The translations under genes and the position numbers were made by a program. A stretch of DNA of 64,000 nucleotides from NCBI GenBank assembly GCA_039930045.1, contig JBDSQB010000016.1:248001-312000 (forward strand). The letters run 5' to 3'. This document shows, one piece after another, positions 53,932 to 64,000 of the stretch (position 1 is the first letter of the stretch; the number at the start of each line of letters is the position of its first letter). The notes below the pieces were generated by a model. The model saw nothing but the letters and a program-made list of their open reading frames with translations, searched no databases and had not been told where the DNA came from. This DNA comes from Chthoniobacterales bacterium. GTDB taxonomy: Bacteria > Verrucomicrobiota > Verrucomicrobiia > Chthoniobacterales > DASVRZ01.

Positions 53932-55851
53932 TTATTTGTAGCTGCGGACAGCAAGATGAATGTTATCGAACTCCAGGGGTTCGATATGTCGAATGGACTG
54001 GCCTGATTCACCGGCATATTCCCAGGCTGCGACGTGCGCAAAATGCTCGTCGTCGCGGAGGGCTTCGCCGTCGGGTGTTTGAAACTCCTCGCGGAAATGA
54101 CCGCCGCAGGATTCCCGGCGTTGCAGCGCATCCAGGCACATCAATTCTCCGAACTCGAGGAAATCGGCGACACGACCGGCCATTTCCAACGACTGATTGA
54201 GATTGGCTGATTGACCGAGGACGTTGACGTTTTTCCAGAATTCCTCGCGGATGTTAGGAATCTCGGCGAGCGCCTCTTTGAGTCCTGCTTCGGTCCGTCC
54301 CATGCCGCATTTGTCCCAGAGCAAAAGACCCAACTGACGGTGGAAAGAGTCAGGCGAGCGTTTGCCTTTGATGTTGAGAAGTTGTGCCGTGCGTAATTTT
54401 ACATCGGCAACCGCTTTTTGGAATTCAGGGTGTTCCGTGGTGACCTTTTTGCTGCCGTGTTCGGAGAGATAATTTCCAATCGTGTAAGGAACTACAAAAT
54501 AGCCATCGGCCAACCCCTGCATCAGAGCACTAGCTCCGAGACGGTTCGCTCCGTGATCGGAAAAATTTGCCTCACCTAGCACGTGCAATCCGGGCAGGTT
54601 GGACATCAGATTGTAGTCCACCCAAAGGCCGCCCATGGTGTAATGGACCGCCGGGAAAATGCGCATGGGAACCTGGTAGGCATTCTCAGCGGTGATCTTG
54701 TGATACATTTCGAAAAGATTGCCGTAACGCTCGCGAATCACCGGCTCGCCAAAACGCTTGATGGCATCTGCGAAGTCGAGGTAGACGCCGAGCTTGCCCG
54801 GTCCGACACCGCGTCCTTCATCGCAAACCTGCTTGGCTGCACGGGAAGAAATATCGCGTGGAGCGAGATTGCCGTAACTGGGATATTTTCGTTCGAGATA
54901 GTAGTCGCGCGCCTCTTCCGGGATCGAAGCCGGTGGTTTTTCACAATCCTCCTTCTTCTTCGGCACCCAGACCCGACCGTCATTCCTCAGGGACTCCGAC
55001 ATGAGAGTTAGCTTCGATTGAAACTCCCCGTGAACAGGAATACACGTGGGGTGAATTTGCGTGTAGCAAGGGTTGGCAAAATACGCGCCTTTTTTGTGGG
55101 CGCGCCACGTGGCGGTGACATTGCAGCCTTTGGCGTTGGTCGAAAGATAGAAGGCGTTTCCATAGCCGCCGGTGGCTAGAAAGACCGTGTCGCCTGCGTG
55201 TGAGCTGATTTCACCACTCACCATATCTCGGACCACGATGCCTTTGGCATGACCGTCCACCAGCACCAGATCGAGCATTTCGCTGCGGGGAAACATTTCG
55301 ACATTTCCTGCGGCGATCTGCGCGTTCAATCCGGAGTATGCGCCGAGCAGAAGCTGCTGGCCGGTCTGGCCGCGGGCATAAAAAGTTCGCGAGACCTGGG
55401 CGCCGCCGAACGAGCGGTTGGCGAGGAGTCCGCCGTATTCACGAGCAAACGGAACGCCTAGCGCGACGCATTGGTCAATGATGGCCGCGCTCACTTCGGC
55501 GAGCCGGTAAACATTCGCCTCGCGGGCGCGGAAATCACCGCCCTTGATGGTGTCGTAAAAGAGTCGTTGGGTGGAATCACCGTCGTTTTGGTAATTTTTG
55601 GCCGCATTGATGCCGCCTTGCGCAGCGATCGAGTGGGCGCGTCGCGGGCTGTCCTGATAACAGAAGCATTTCACCTTGTAGCCCATTTCGCCGAGACTGG
55701 CGGCTGCGCTGGCTCCGGCAAGACCCGAACCAACGATGATGATGGTGTATTTGCGGCGATTGGCCGGATTGATCAGCTTGGATTCAAACTTATGTTTCTC
55801 CCACTTTTTTTCCAGGGGACCGGTTGGGATTTTGGCGTCGAGAGTCGTCAT
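53932..55851 (-). CDS. sdhA: Succinate dehydrogenase/fumarate reductase flavoprotein subunit
   Basis: The 639-residue catalytic subunit has FAD-binding [10 protein letters not shown] at 41-50, the flavin-linking His73 in [10 protein letters not shown], and substrate-site residues in HPTCIP and the [12 protein letters not shown]-type region. Length matches the Bacteroidetes/epsilon-type non-classical flavoprotein (about 640). One base (C) separates the sdhC stop from the ATG. Confidence 0.95.
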   Translation of the reverse strand: MTTLDAKIPTGPLEKKWEKHKFESKLINPANRRKYTIIIVGSGLAGASAAASLGEMGYKVKCFCYQDSPRRAHSIAAQGGINAAKNYQNDGDSTQRLFYDTIKGGDFRAREANVYRLAEVSAAIIDQCVALGVPFAREYGGLLANRSFGGAQVSRTFYARGQTGQQLLLGAYSGLNAQIAAGNVEMFPRSEMLDLVLVDGHAKGIVVRDMVSGEISSHAGDTVFLATGGYGNAFYLSTNAKGCNVTATWRAHKKGAYFANPCYTQIHPTCIPVHGEFQSKLTLMSESLRNDGRVWVPKKKEDCEKPPASIPEEARDYYLERKYPSYGNLAPRDISSRAAKQVCDEGRGVGPGKLGVYLDFADAIKRFGEPVIRERYGNLFEMYHKITAENAYQVPMRIFPAVHYTMGGLWVDYNLMSNLPGLHVLGEANFSDHGANRLGASALMQGLADGYFVVPYTIGNYLSEHGSKKVTTEHPEFQKAVADVKLRTAQLLNIKGKRSPDSFHRQLGLLLWDKCGMGRTEAGLKEALAEIPNIREEFWKNVNVLGQSANLNQSLEMAGRVADFLEFGELMCLDALQRRESCGGHFREEFQTPDGEALRDDEHFAHVAAWEYAGESGQSIRHIEPLEFDNIHLAVRSYK

Positions 55852-55852
55852 G

Positions 55853-56545
55853 TTAGTGGTGCGCAGGCAGTTTTAACAACCCGAGCAGAACGGCCGCGGG
55901 GATTGAGATGTAACCTGCGAAAATTAGGAACGATATCGCCGGGCTGATCATGGCGAGGGGCTTGGCAAAATTGCGGGTGCGTCCGCCGAGAGTTTGCAGA
56001 AAACTTTGAATGCCGTGGCTCATGTGCAGGCAGAGGAGGAAGATGCCGAGAATGTAGAAGGCCGAGGCGCGCCAGTCCTGGAAGCCGGCAATCATCATCG
56101 AATAGACATCGTGACGGCCCGCTGCATCGTGCCAGGTTCTCCAATCCGGATGAATCTTCAACGCGGTGAAATGGAGCAGGTGAAAGATGACGAAACAGAG
56201 GATGATCGATCCGCTGGCGGCCATGGTTCTTGCAGCAATGGTAGCCGCGACGGTTTTGGTAACCGCGTATTTATGTGACCGCGCCCGACGGTTCCCGATG
56301 GCCAGTCGGACAGTCATCAAAATGTGAACGACGATGGTGGCGAGCAGGAACCCGCGAATCACCCACAAGAGGTCGCCGAGGCTTTGCAGCCGTTCGGCGT
56401 AAACGTTAATCATTTCCTGTCCGAGGAAAATTTGAAGGTTGCCGATCATGTGACCGGTGACGAAGCCGACGAGGATCACTCCACTAATGGCGACTAACCA
56501 TTTTTTGCCGATGGATGATTGATAAAAGGAAATCAGAGAATGCAT
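55853..56545 (-). CDS. sdhC: Succinate dehydrogenase cytochrome b subunit
   Basis: A 230-residue single membrane anchor with five hydrophobic segments ([70 protein letters not shown] and the C-terminus). Histidines in GHMIGN, VVHILM, FHLLHF and HMSHGI could ligate two haems b. This fits the type B (Wolinella/B. subtilis-like) complex II with one anchor. ATG 56545 is preferred to an upstream GTG. Confidence 0.9.
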   Translation of the reverse strand: MHSLISFYQSSIGKKWLVAISGVILVGFVTGHMIGNLQIFLGQEMINVYAERLQSLGDLLWVIRGFLLATIVVHILMTVRLAIGNRRARSHKYAVTKTVAATIAARTMAASGSIILCFVIFHLLHFTALKIHPDWRTWHDAAGRHDVYSMMIAGFQDWRASAFYILGIFLLCLHMSHGIQSFLQTLGGRTRNFAKPLAMISPAISFLIFAGYISIPAAVLLGLLKLPAHH

Positions 56546-56634
56546 TTTTAAAACTTGGCTAACGTAAGGGTGACGTCCCATCTGCGCTTACCGGCAATTG
56601 CCTAGGACGGCTCATAATTTGTCCTGCCTCGTGG

Positions 56635-58299
56635 TTACATGAACAGCAGGACGAGTATTTGAGCGCACACCACACGGAGGAGCATGGTGAGAGGATAGAC
56701 GGTGGCGTAGGAGACCGATGGCGCGTCGGAACCACTGACAGTGTTGGCAAAAGCCAGCGCCGGTGGATCGGTCATACTACCGGCCAGCAGACCGCAGATA
56801 CTAATGAAGTTGGTCTTGCAAAAGAGTCTCGCGAAGAGCCCTACGATGAGCAGTGGAAGGATGGTAATGATTCCAGCGAGTGCCATCCATTTAAGCCCAT
56901 CGCCGTGAACCAGAGTCTCCACGAATCGCTCGCCGGAATGCAGCCCGACACAAGCGAGAAACAGGACAATGCCGAGTTCACGGATCGCGAAGTTTGCGTT
57001 GATCGGCATATACCAGAGCAAGCGTCCAATGCGACCGATGCGTGCAAGGATGATGGCAACTAGGAGCGGGCCGCCAGCCAAGCCTAACTTGACCGGCGCG
57101 GGAATGCCAGGAAAGGCAACCGGGATACTGCCCAGCAAGACGCCCAGACCGATACCTAGAAAAATCGGGATGAGTTCGGTGTGGTTGAGCTGTTTGACCG
57201 AATTTCCCAGTTTCTCGGCGGCGCGTGTGATGTCTTCATCGCGACCAACCAAAACCAGCATGTCACCAAATTGTAGCCGCTGATTTGGGGTGGCACTCAA
57301 CTCAATTTCGGCGCGGGAGACGCGCGTCACCGTTACGTCGTAGCCCTGCAGAAAATTCAATTCCTGAATCGACTTTCCGAGCGTGTCTTTTTGGGTGACA
57401 ACCACGCGACGGCTGACGAGCTGGCTTTGCAGCGTTCTCAGATCAAACGAGCTGATCTCGCCTGCGATCAATCGCAACTCCTCCAGTTTCTCGCTGGGGC
57501 CGATGGCGAGCAGCGTGTCTCCGAGATGAACAATGTCCTCCGGCCCCGCGAGGGAGACCTCTTCGCCATGTTTGATGCGCGATATCACCACACCAAGCGA
57601 ATCGAACACGGGAATTTCGCGAATTCGCTTACCTTCCAGATTGTGGTTATCGATTAGAATGTTGAGGTGCGAAAGCGTGGCCTGTTTGCCGGTGACGCTG
57701 AGAAGTTCGGTCGTTTCCTTTTTTAAGTTGATACTAAAAAGCGCCCGCAGAAAGAGCATGGTTAGAATAATGCCCAGAATGCCAAACGGATAAGCCACGG
57801 CGTAACCCAGGCCGGGTAGTGAACTGGCATCCACTGCGGCGTGCGGCAGACTGCGGATGGCTTCCTGAGCCGCACCCAGCGAAGGGGTATTGGTGGTTGC
57901 GCCAGAAAAAAGTCCCACCGCCACCGCCATGGGAACACCGGCCCATTTGGAGATGCCAACAGCGATCCCGGCACCAAGCAGAACGATGGCGGCAGCCATG
58001 AGATTGAGCGGCAACCCTTGTTGACGTAACGATGCAAAAAATCCGGGTCCGACTTGCATACCGATCGTGTAAACAAAGAGAATCAAGCCAAACTCCCGCG
58101 CAAATTCGAGCACCGTATGATCAATGGTGACGCCTAAGTGTCCCAGAAACAGGCCGGAGAATAGGACCCCCGCGATTCCGAGGCCGATCCCTTTAATCTT
58201 CAAACTGCCCAGCCCCAACCCGAGGACGGCTACTACTGCCAGAATCAGCACAGCGTGCGCCATGCTCTGGCCGTGAATGAGTTCGGTAAGCCAGTTCAT
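56635..58299 (-). CDS. AspT/YidE family antiporter with two TrkA-C domains
   Basis: A 554-residue putative transporter with about five N-terminal and five C-terminal membrane segments flanking two RCK_C (TrkA-C) domains (about 200-370: FDSLGVVISRIKHGEE and QELNFLQGYDVTVTRV). Repeats of GIGLGIAGVLFSGLFLG and PSVSYATVYPLT are family marks of the aspartate-alanine exchangers. Substrate is unknown. ATG 58299 opens the first membrane segment. Confidence 0.85.
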   Translation of the reverse strand: MNWLTELIHGQSMAHAVLILAVVAVLGLGLGSLKIKGIGLGIAGVLFSGLFLGHLGVTIDHTVLEFAREFGLILFVYTIGMQVGPGFFASLRQQGLPLNLMAAAIVLLGAGIAVGISKWAGVPMAVAVGLFSGATTNTPSLGAAQEAIRSLPHAAVDASSLPGLGYAVAYPFGILGIILTMLFLRALFSINLKKETTELLSVTGKQATLSHLNILIDNHNLEGKRIREIPVFDSLGVVISRIKHGEEVSLAGPEDIVHLGDTLLAIGPSEKLEELRLIAGEISSFDLRTLQSQLVSRRVVVTQKDTLGKSIQELNFLQGYDVTVTRVSRAEIELSATPNQRLQFGDMLVLVGRDEDITRAAEKLGNSVKQLNHTELIPIFLGIGLGVLLGSIPVAFPGIPAPVKLGLAGGPLLVAIILARIGRIGRLLWYMPINANFAIRELGIVLFLACVGLHSGERFVETLVHGDGLKWMALAGIITILPLLIVGLFARLFCKTNFISICGLLAGSMTDPPALAFANTVSGSDAPSVSYATVYPLTMLLRVVCAQILVLLFM

Positions 58300-58492
58300 A
58301 AACGAAGGTGGGCGGAAGATTTGGTCCGAGGGGTGGAGTTTGGCGGGAATGGCGACATGCTTCACTAGCGTCACTCGCCCGCAGCTAACTGACTACGCGT
58401 GGCTTGTGTATTTCTCCACGAAACTTGGTGTTGCGGTAACTTCTCTTCGTTTTGGACATGCATAGCAAGAAACAGTTGCTTCCGGGCAAGAC

Positions 58493-59347
58493 ATGGACAG
58501 CGAATTTGCTTCGCTGTGTCAGGTTTGGGGAACGATGGACACGATTGATTTGCCAATGCTTGAAACGACAATACCGCTCGCGAACGACCCGTCGCTGACT
58601 CTGGTGGCGCGCCTCTGTATTTCCGCAGGGAAACTTTTGCTGCAAAGCGGAGCCAGTGGAAGGATCGTCAATGAGGCCGTGTCGGATATTAGCTCGGCGC
58701 TGGGATGTGATTCTGCGGAAGTGTTAGTCCAGCACGCCGCAGTGCTGGTGACCATCCATCGCGGGGCAAAATCCTGCATGCAAATGAGCAAGGCCGCCGA
58801 GCATGGAGTCAACCTTCGACGCACGCAGGCGGTGCGTCAGATCATCCGGGATTTGATCGCCAAAAAACTGGATTGCGCGGCTGCACAAAATCGGATGGAT
58901 CGCGTGCTGGAAACGACAGCAGCGTATCCGGTCTGGATGGTTTGTGTGGCCACGGGAGTTGCCTGCGGTTCTTTTGGCCGTTTGCTGGGCGCGGATTGGC
59001 CTTCGTTTTTGCCGACACTGATCGGTAGCGCCTGCGGGCAATGGTTGCGTCACACGCTCTTTCACAAGCGCCACAATATATTCGTGGTTGCCGTCTCTGT
59101 TAGTTTTCTTTCGGCTTTTATCGCCGGATTGGGCGCCCGACTTAGCGGCAGTGCGAATGTTCCCCTGGCCTCCGTCGCGGCCGTCTTATTGTTAGTACCC
59201 GGAATTGCCATCCTGAATGCCCAAGTGGACATCTTGGAAGGTAAGCCGAATCTAGCCGCTGCCCGCGCCCTGCGGGTGCTCTATTTGTTGCTCTTTATGG
59301 CGCTGGGTCTCGCCCTCGCTCAAGCCCTCGTTCTACCACATCCATGA
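58493..59347 (+). CDS. ThrE-like threonine/serine exporter, N-terminal unit (DUF1212)
   Basis: A 284-residue protein with the cytoplasmic ThrE part (AGKLLLQSGASGRIVNEAV near residue 45) and about four to five membrane segments. In many bacteria ThrE is split into this large piece and a small membrane piece; the next gene provides it (ATGA overlap). Export of threonine or serine is inferred from family only. Confidence 0.85.
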   Translation: MDSEFASLCQVWGTMDTIDLPMLETTIPLANDPSLTLVARLCISAGKLLLQSGASGRIVNEAVSDISSALGCDSAEVLVQHAAVLVTIHRGAKSCMQMSKAAEHGVNLRRTQAVRQIIRDLIAKKLDCAAAQNRMDRVLETTAAYPVWMVCVATGVACGSFGRLLGADWPSFLPTLIGSACGQWLRHTLFHKRHNIFVVAVSVSFLSAFIAGLGARLSGSANVPLASVAAVLLLVPGIAILNAQVDILEGKPNLAAARALRVLYLLLFMALGLALAQALVLPHP

Positions 59348-59814
59348 ATCCCATCATCCTTCACATTCTTCACCAGGCGCTTTTCGGCGGTCTCGCCGCC
59401 GTCGGTTTTGCCGTTCTCTTCAATACTCCGCCTCGCATGCTGCCGCTCTGTTTTGGAGCTGGAGCCCTGGCTCTCGCAGTGAGAACCAGCGGACAGGACC
59501 TTGGCTATTCTCTGGCCGTCGCTTCTTTTTTTGCGGCTTTGCTGCTGGCGATTGTGGACAAGCTCTGGCAGGAATTTCCATCTCCGCGCGGTTCCGTACT
59601 AGCAGTGTCGGGCTCGATTCCGATGATACCCGGCAGCCTTGCTGCAAAAGTGTTCATGAGCGTTTTTGCCTTTCTCCGCACGGGGAAAAGTGTCGGCACC
59701 GACGCGACAATCGCTACTTGGGATAATATGTTGATGTTGATCTTTACCCTCGGGGCAATCGGCACTGCCCTGGCCCTGCCATCCTTGGTTCCTCCTGTGA
59801 AACAGGAAGCCTAG
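59344..59814 (+). CDS. ThrE-like exporter, C-terminal membrane unit (DUF3815)
   Basis: A 156-residue protein of about four to five membrane segments, with SVLAVSGSIPMIPGS near residue 90, a glycine/proline turn typical of this family. Overlaps the large subunit by four bases. The pair probably forms one transporter. Confidence 0.85.
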   Translation: MNPIILHILHQALFGGLAAVGFAVLFNTPPRMLPLCFGAGALALAVRTSGQDLGYSLAVASFFAALLLAIVDKLWQEFPSPRGSVLAVSGSIPMIPGSLAAKVFMSVFAFLRTGKSVGTDATIATWDNMLMLIFTLGAIGTALALPSLVPPVKQEA

Positions 59815-59831
59815 TTCGCCCATTTTTTAAT

Positions 59832-60470
59832 TCAGGGCGCGAGGCGGGCGATAACCCACGAGTCATCCGGTTGCCAGACATATTCAAAACGATCGTGCAA
59901 CCGGTGTGCTCCGCCCTGCCAAAACTCCAGCCTCTCCGGCACGACGCGATAGCCGCCCCAAAATGGTGGCAGCGGGATCTGGCCGTCGCCGAATTTTTGT
60001 TTCATGCCTTCCCACGCCATTTCCAGAATGCGACGCGAAGTAATGGCCGCGCTTTGTTTCGACGCCCATGCCGCCAATTGGCTTTCGCGCGGACGGCTGA
60101 TGAAGTAGTTGAGCGTTTCCATCGTTGATAAGGCAATGGCAGCGCCGGTGACAATGACTTGGCGTTCTAGTGCCAGCCAAGGGAAGAGCAAAGAGACGTG
60201 AGGATTTTCGCGAATGTGCTGCGCCTTGCGACTCTCCAAGTTAGTAAAAAAAACGAAGCCTCGCTGGTCGCAACCTTTGAGCAGCACTGTACGGAGCAGG
60301 GGATGTCCTTCGTGATTCACGGTGGCCAGACTCATCGCGGTGGGCTCAATCGTTCCGGCCTGAACGGCTTGCTCGAGCCAAAGGCGAAATTGAGCGATCG
60401 GATCGGGGTCGAGTGACTCGCGCCGCAGCTTATCGCGAGTGTAATCGCGCCGGATGTCTGCCAGATTCAT
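59832..60470 (-). CDS. pdxH: Pyridoxamine 5'-phosphate oxidase
   Basis: The 212-residue FMN enzyme makes pyridoxal 5'-phosphate. Signatures: MSLATVNHEGHPLLRTVLLKG, FFTNLESRKAQHIRENPH, and C-terminal PPFWGGYRVVPERLEFWQG with HDR following. These cover FMN and substrate sites. It lies downstream of pckG with a terminator between. Confidence 0.95.
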   Translation of the reverse strand: MNLADIRRDYTRDKLRRESLDPDPIAQFRLWLEQAVQAGTIEPTAMSLATVNHEGHPLLRTVLLKGCDQRGFVFFTNLESRKAQHIRENPHVSLLFPWLALERQVIVTGAAIALSTMETLNYFISRPRESQLAAWASKQSAAITSRRILEMAWEGMKQKFGDGQIPLPPFWGGYRVVPERLEFWQGGAHRLHDRFEYVWQPDDSWVIARLAP

Positions 60471-60482
60471 TAGTTAGATTAT

Positions 60483-60520
60483 AAACCAAAAAGGCCCGCG
60501 CTGCGAATGCAGCGCGAGCC
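60483..60520 (-). terminator. Rho-independent terminator of pckG
   Basis: On the minus strand GGCTCGCGCTGC pairs with GCAGCGCGGGCC around ATTC (one mismatch), followed by TTTTTGGTTT. It lies between the pckG stop (60545) and the pdxH start. Confidence 0.85.
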
Positions 60521-60544
60521 CTCGGGAGGGAATGGGCGTTGATC

Positions 60545-62374
60545 TTACAACCGCGAGATCAGCAATTCGCGCTGGAACAACAATTCTTTCGGAAGATCCG
60601 CGTGCAGGTTGATGAATAACTCATCCTGTAGCATCACTTCACGTTTCCAACCCTGGACGTCGATGGCCAATGCTTCGCGCAGGGTTGCCTCATCATAGTT
60701 CTTGATGCCGGTGATATCGATGTCTTTAGGATCGGGCATCCAGCCGAGAGGAGTTTCCTCTGCGTAAACGGTGCCGTGGCAACGGTCAATGATCCACTTC
60801 AGGACGCGCATGTTGTCGCCGAAACCGGGCCAGAGGAATTTACCGCCTTCGCCTTTGCGGAACCAGTTGACGTGGAATATTTTTGGTGGGCGCGTGAGCT
60901 CTTTGCGCATCTCCAGCCAATGCGCGCAATAATCGCCCATGTTGTAGCCGGCAAATGGTAGCATTGCGAAGGGATCGCGCCGGACCTGGCCGAGTGTTCC
61001 GGCCGCGGCTGCGGTCATTTCCGAACCCATGGTTGCACCAAGGTAGGTGCCGTGAATCCAGTTGAATGCCTGGAAAACCAGCGGCATCGTCGTGGCTCGG
61101 CGTCCCCCGAAGATAAAAGCGCTGATAGGAACACCTGCTGGATCGTCTGCCTTGTCGTCGAGCACGGGATTGTTCGCCATCGGCGCGGTGAAACGGGCGT
61201 TGCCGTGTGCGGCAGTCCGGCCGCAGTCGGGTGTCCAGGCTTTCCCGGTCCAATCCGTGAGCTTGGCGGGCGGAACGTCAGTCATTCCTTCCCACCAGAC
61301 ATCGCCGTCTTCGGTGAGCGCAACGTTGGTAAAGATGGTGTCCTTGCTGCAGGAATTGAGCGCGTTGGCGTTCGATTTTTCCGAGGTTCCTGGCGCGACG
61401 CCGAAATAACCCGCCTCGGGATTGATCGCGTAGAGTCGTCCATCCGCACCCGGTTTGATCCATGCAATGTCATCGCCGATCGTGGTCACTTTCCAGCCCT
61501 TGAGTTCCGGTGGTGGAATCAGCATGGCGAAGTTAGTCTTTCCACAAGCGCTGGGAAAAGCGGCTGCCGCGTAAGTTTTTTCACCTTCAGGTGATTCGAC
61601 GCCAACGATCAGCATGTGCTCGGCCATCCAGCCTTCGTCACGTGCCATGCAGGAAGCGATGCGCAGGGCGAAACATTTTTTGCCTAACAATGCATTGCCG
61701 CCGTAGCCGCTGCCGTAGGACCAGATTTCCCGGGTTTCGGGGAAATGAACGATGTATTTGGTTTCCCGGTTGCAGGGCCAGGAGACATCTTTTTGTGCGG
61801 GTGCGAGCGGTGCGCCGACGGAATGGACGCAGGGAACGAATTCCCCTTCGTCGCCGAGAACATCGAGCACGGCGCTGCCCATGCGAGTCATGATCCGCAT
61901 GTTCACCACGACGTAGGGAGAGTCGGAGATTTCCACACCAATATGGGAGATGGGCGAACCGAGCGGGCCCATGCTGAACGGCACCACATACATCGTGCGG
62001 CCACGCATACAGCCTTGGAAGACACCATTCAGTGTCTTGCGCATCTCGGCAGGATCGGTCCAGTTGTTAGTAGGACCCGCGTCGCGTTTGCGTTTGCTGC
62101 AGATAAAGGTGCGGTCTTCAACACGCGCCACGTCGCTTGGATCGGAGAGGGCGAGATAACTGTTGGGACGTTTCACCGGATTCAGGCGTGTGAAAGTGCC
62201 GGTGCCGACCATTTGTCCGCACAGCCGGTCATATTCTTCCTGCGTGCCGTTGCACCAATAGACGCTCTCGGGCTGACAGAGCTTTTGCATCCGCTCGACC
62301 CAGGCGAGCAGCGATTTATTTCGAGTGATGGGCGCAGTGGATTTAGTTAGCGGTAGTTCAGATACAGTATTCAT
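60545..62374 (-). CDS. pckG: Phosphoenolpyruvate carboxykinase (GTP)
   Basis: Converts oxaloacetate and GTP to PEP and CO2, a gluconeogenic step. The 609-residue length fits the GTP class. Visible are the P-loop [12 protein letters not shown] (kinase-1a with the mobile-loop Cys) and GDDIAW (kinase-2), and [15 protein letters not shown]. Divergent from gap over 206 bp. ATG 62374 is preferred to the longer start. Confidence 0.95.
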   Translation of the reverse strand: MNTVSELPLTKSTAPITRNKSLLAWVERMQKLCQPESVYWCNGTQEEYDRLCGQMVGTGTFTRLNPVKRPNSYLALSDPSDVARVEDRTFICSKRKRDAGPTNNWTDPAEMRKTLNGVFQGCMRGRTMYVVPFSMGPLGSPISHIGVEISDSPYVVVNMRIMTRMGSAVLDVLGDEGEFVPCVHSVGAPLAPAQKDVSWPCNRETKYIVHFPETREIWSYGSGYGGNALLGKKCFALRIASCMARDEGWMAEHMLIVGVESPEGEKTYAAAAFPSACGKTNFAMLIPPPELKGWKVTTIGDDIAWIKPGADGRLYAINPEAGYFGVAPGTSEKSNANALNSCSKDTIFTNVALTEDGDVWWEGMTDVPPAKLTDWTGKAWTPDCGRTAAHGNARFTAPMANNPVLDDKADDPAGVPISAFIFGGRRATTMPLVFQAFNWIHGTYLGATMGSEMTAAAAGTLGQVRRDPFAMLPFAGYNMGDYCAHWLEMRKELTRPPKIFHVNWFRKGEGGKFLWPGFGDNMRVLKWIIDRCHGTVYAEETPLGWMPDPKDIDITGIKNYDEATLREALAIDVQGWKREVMLQDELFINLHADLPKELLFQRELLISRL

Positions 62375-63627
<1,253 letters not shown>

Positions 63628-63656
63628 TCCGGCGCCCCTCGATTGACCCTATTCGC

Positions 63657-64000
63657 ATGAGCAATCTCCATAGTAACCGCGCCAGAGCCGCCGTGTTGAC
63701 GGCGCCGAGCCGGATCGAAATCCGGGAGTTCCCCATTCCGGAAATCAAGGACGATGAAATCCTTCTCGGCATCGAAGGCTGCGGCATTTGCGGCACCGAC
63801 GTGCATGAATATAAACGTGATCCCTTCAAACTCATTCCAGTCGTGCTTGGGCACGAAGGCACGGGAACCATCCAAGTGCTCGGATCGGAGGTGAAAACCG
63901 ACAGCGCGGGAGAGTCGCTCTCTATTGGCGATCAGGTGGTAACATCCGTGCTGGTGCCGCACGACTGCGAATTCACGAAGGATTTCCCGGCACGCTCAAA
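63657..64000 (+). CDS. Zinc-dependent alcohol dehydrogenase family protein (partial)
   Basis: From ATG 63657 the frame is open to the window end. The GroES-like domain shows GCGICGTDVHEYKRDPF near residues 42-58 and LGHEGTG, holding catalytic zinc Cys and His/Glu. The structural-zinc and NAD regions are beyond the window. The gene follows gap by 29 bases. Confidence 0.85.
   Translation, partial: MSNLHSNRARAAVLTAPSRIEIREFPIPEIKDDEILLGIEGCGICGTDVHEYKRDPFKLIPVVLGHEGTGTIQVLGSEVKTDSAGESLSIGDQVVTSVLVPHDCEFTKDFPARS

Overview
The window reads as a chromosomal segment of a Gram-negative, fairly high-GC bacterium, most likely a member of Verrucomicrobiota. This assignment is an inference. It rests on an outer-membrane toolkit (TamA/TamB pair, Porin_O_P porin, YqgE), an hprK-HPr-ptsI regulatory PTS, a MoxR cluster, split ThrE genes, weak or absent Shine-Dalgarno sites, and intergenic palindromic repeats whose translation gives 'ARVSRV'-type peptides. 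There is no rRNA, tRNA, prophage, insertion sequence or CRISPR array. Most of the window is dense housekeeping sequence.

Layout. 1-226: end of a receiver domain. 227-982: gene-free, with a 42-bp tandem repeat and two palindromic elements. 983-5947 (minus): yqgE, a small ORF, pyrR, pyrB, a DUF1003 membrane protein, an LprI-like protein and pyrC, with a PyrR-type RNA hairpin in front of pyrR. 6041-13966 (plus): thiG, an orphan OppF-type ATPase, rodA, khpA, then a MoxR cluster ending in an ABC ATPase without permease. 13984-18258 (minus): hybrid histidine kinase, peptidoglycan-binding lipid/periplasmic protein, tRNA dihydrouridine synthase. 18265-24215 (minus): tamA and tamB. 24338-32985 (plus): yihY, a secreted CAP-domain protein, acylphosphatase, a small low-GC island holding a frameshifted cysteine-rich gene, an ABC exporter operon, a phosphoesterase and a glycosyltransferase. 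32977-36645 (minus): ptsI, HPr, hprK and a GreA-C-like protein. 36718-39611 (plus): TraB-like membrane protein, D-2-hydroxyacid dehydrogenase, small membrane proteins. 39668-44436: cNMP-domain protein, porin, and a NarL/NarX/PocR-AraC signalling operon. 44627-50383 (minus): late haem operon hemE-hemN-hemG-hemH plus a radical SAM gene. 50673-64000: nitronate monooxygenase-like enzyme, mdh and sdhCAB, AspT-like exchanger, thrE pair, pdxH, pckG, gap and the start of a zinc alcohol dehydrogenase.

The genes fit an aerobic or facultative heterotroph: pyrimidine synthesis, haem synthesis, succinate dehydrogenase plus malate dehydrogenase, and gluconeogenic PEPCK beside GAPDH. The PTS proteins lack any sugar permease here and probably act in regulation.

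The least explained material is the set of palindromic elements near 0.7-2.5 kb and 28.65 kb. In these a short constant core is flanked by arms that differ from hairpin to hairpin yet stay complementary. One copy forms the C-terminal codons of a gene in the pyrimidine operon.
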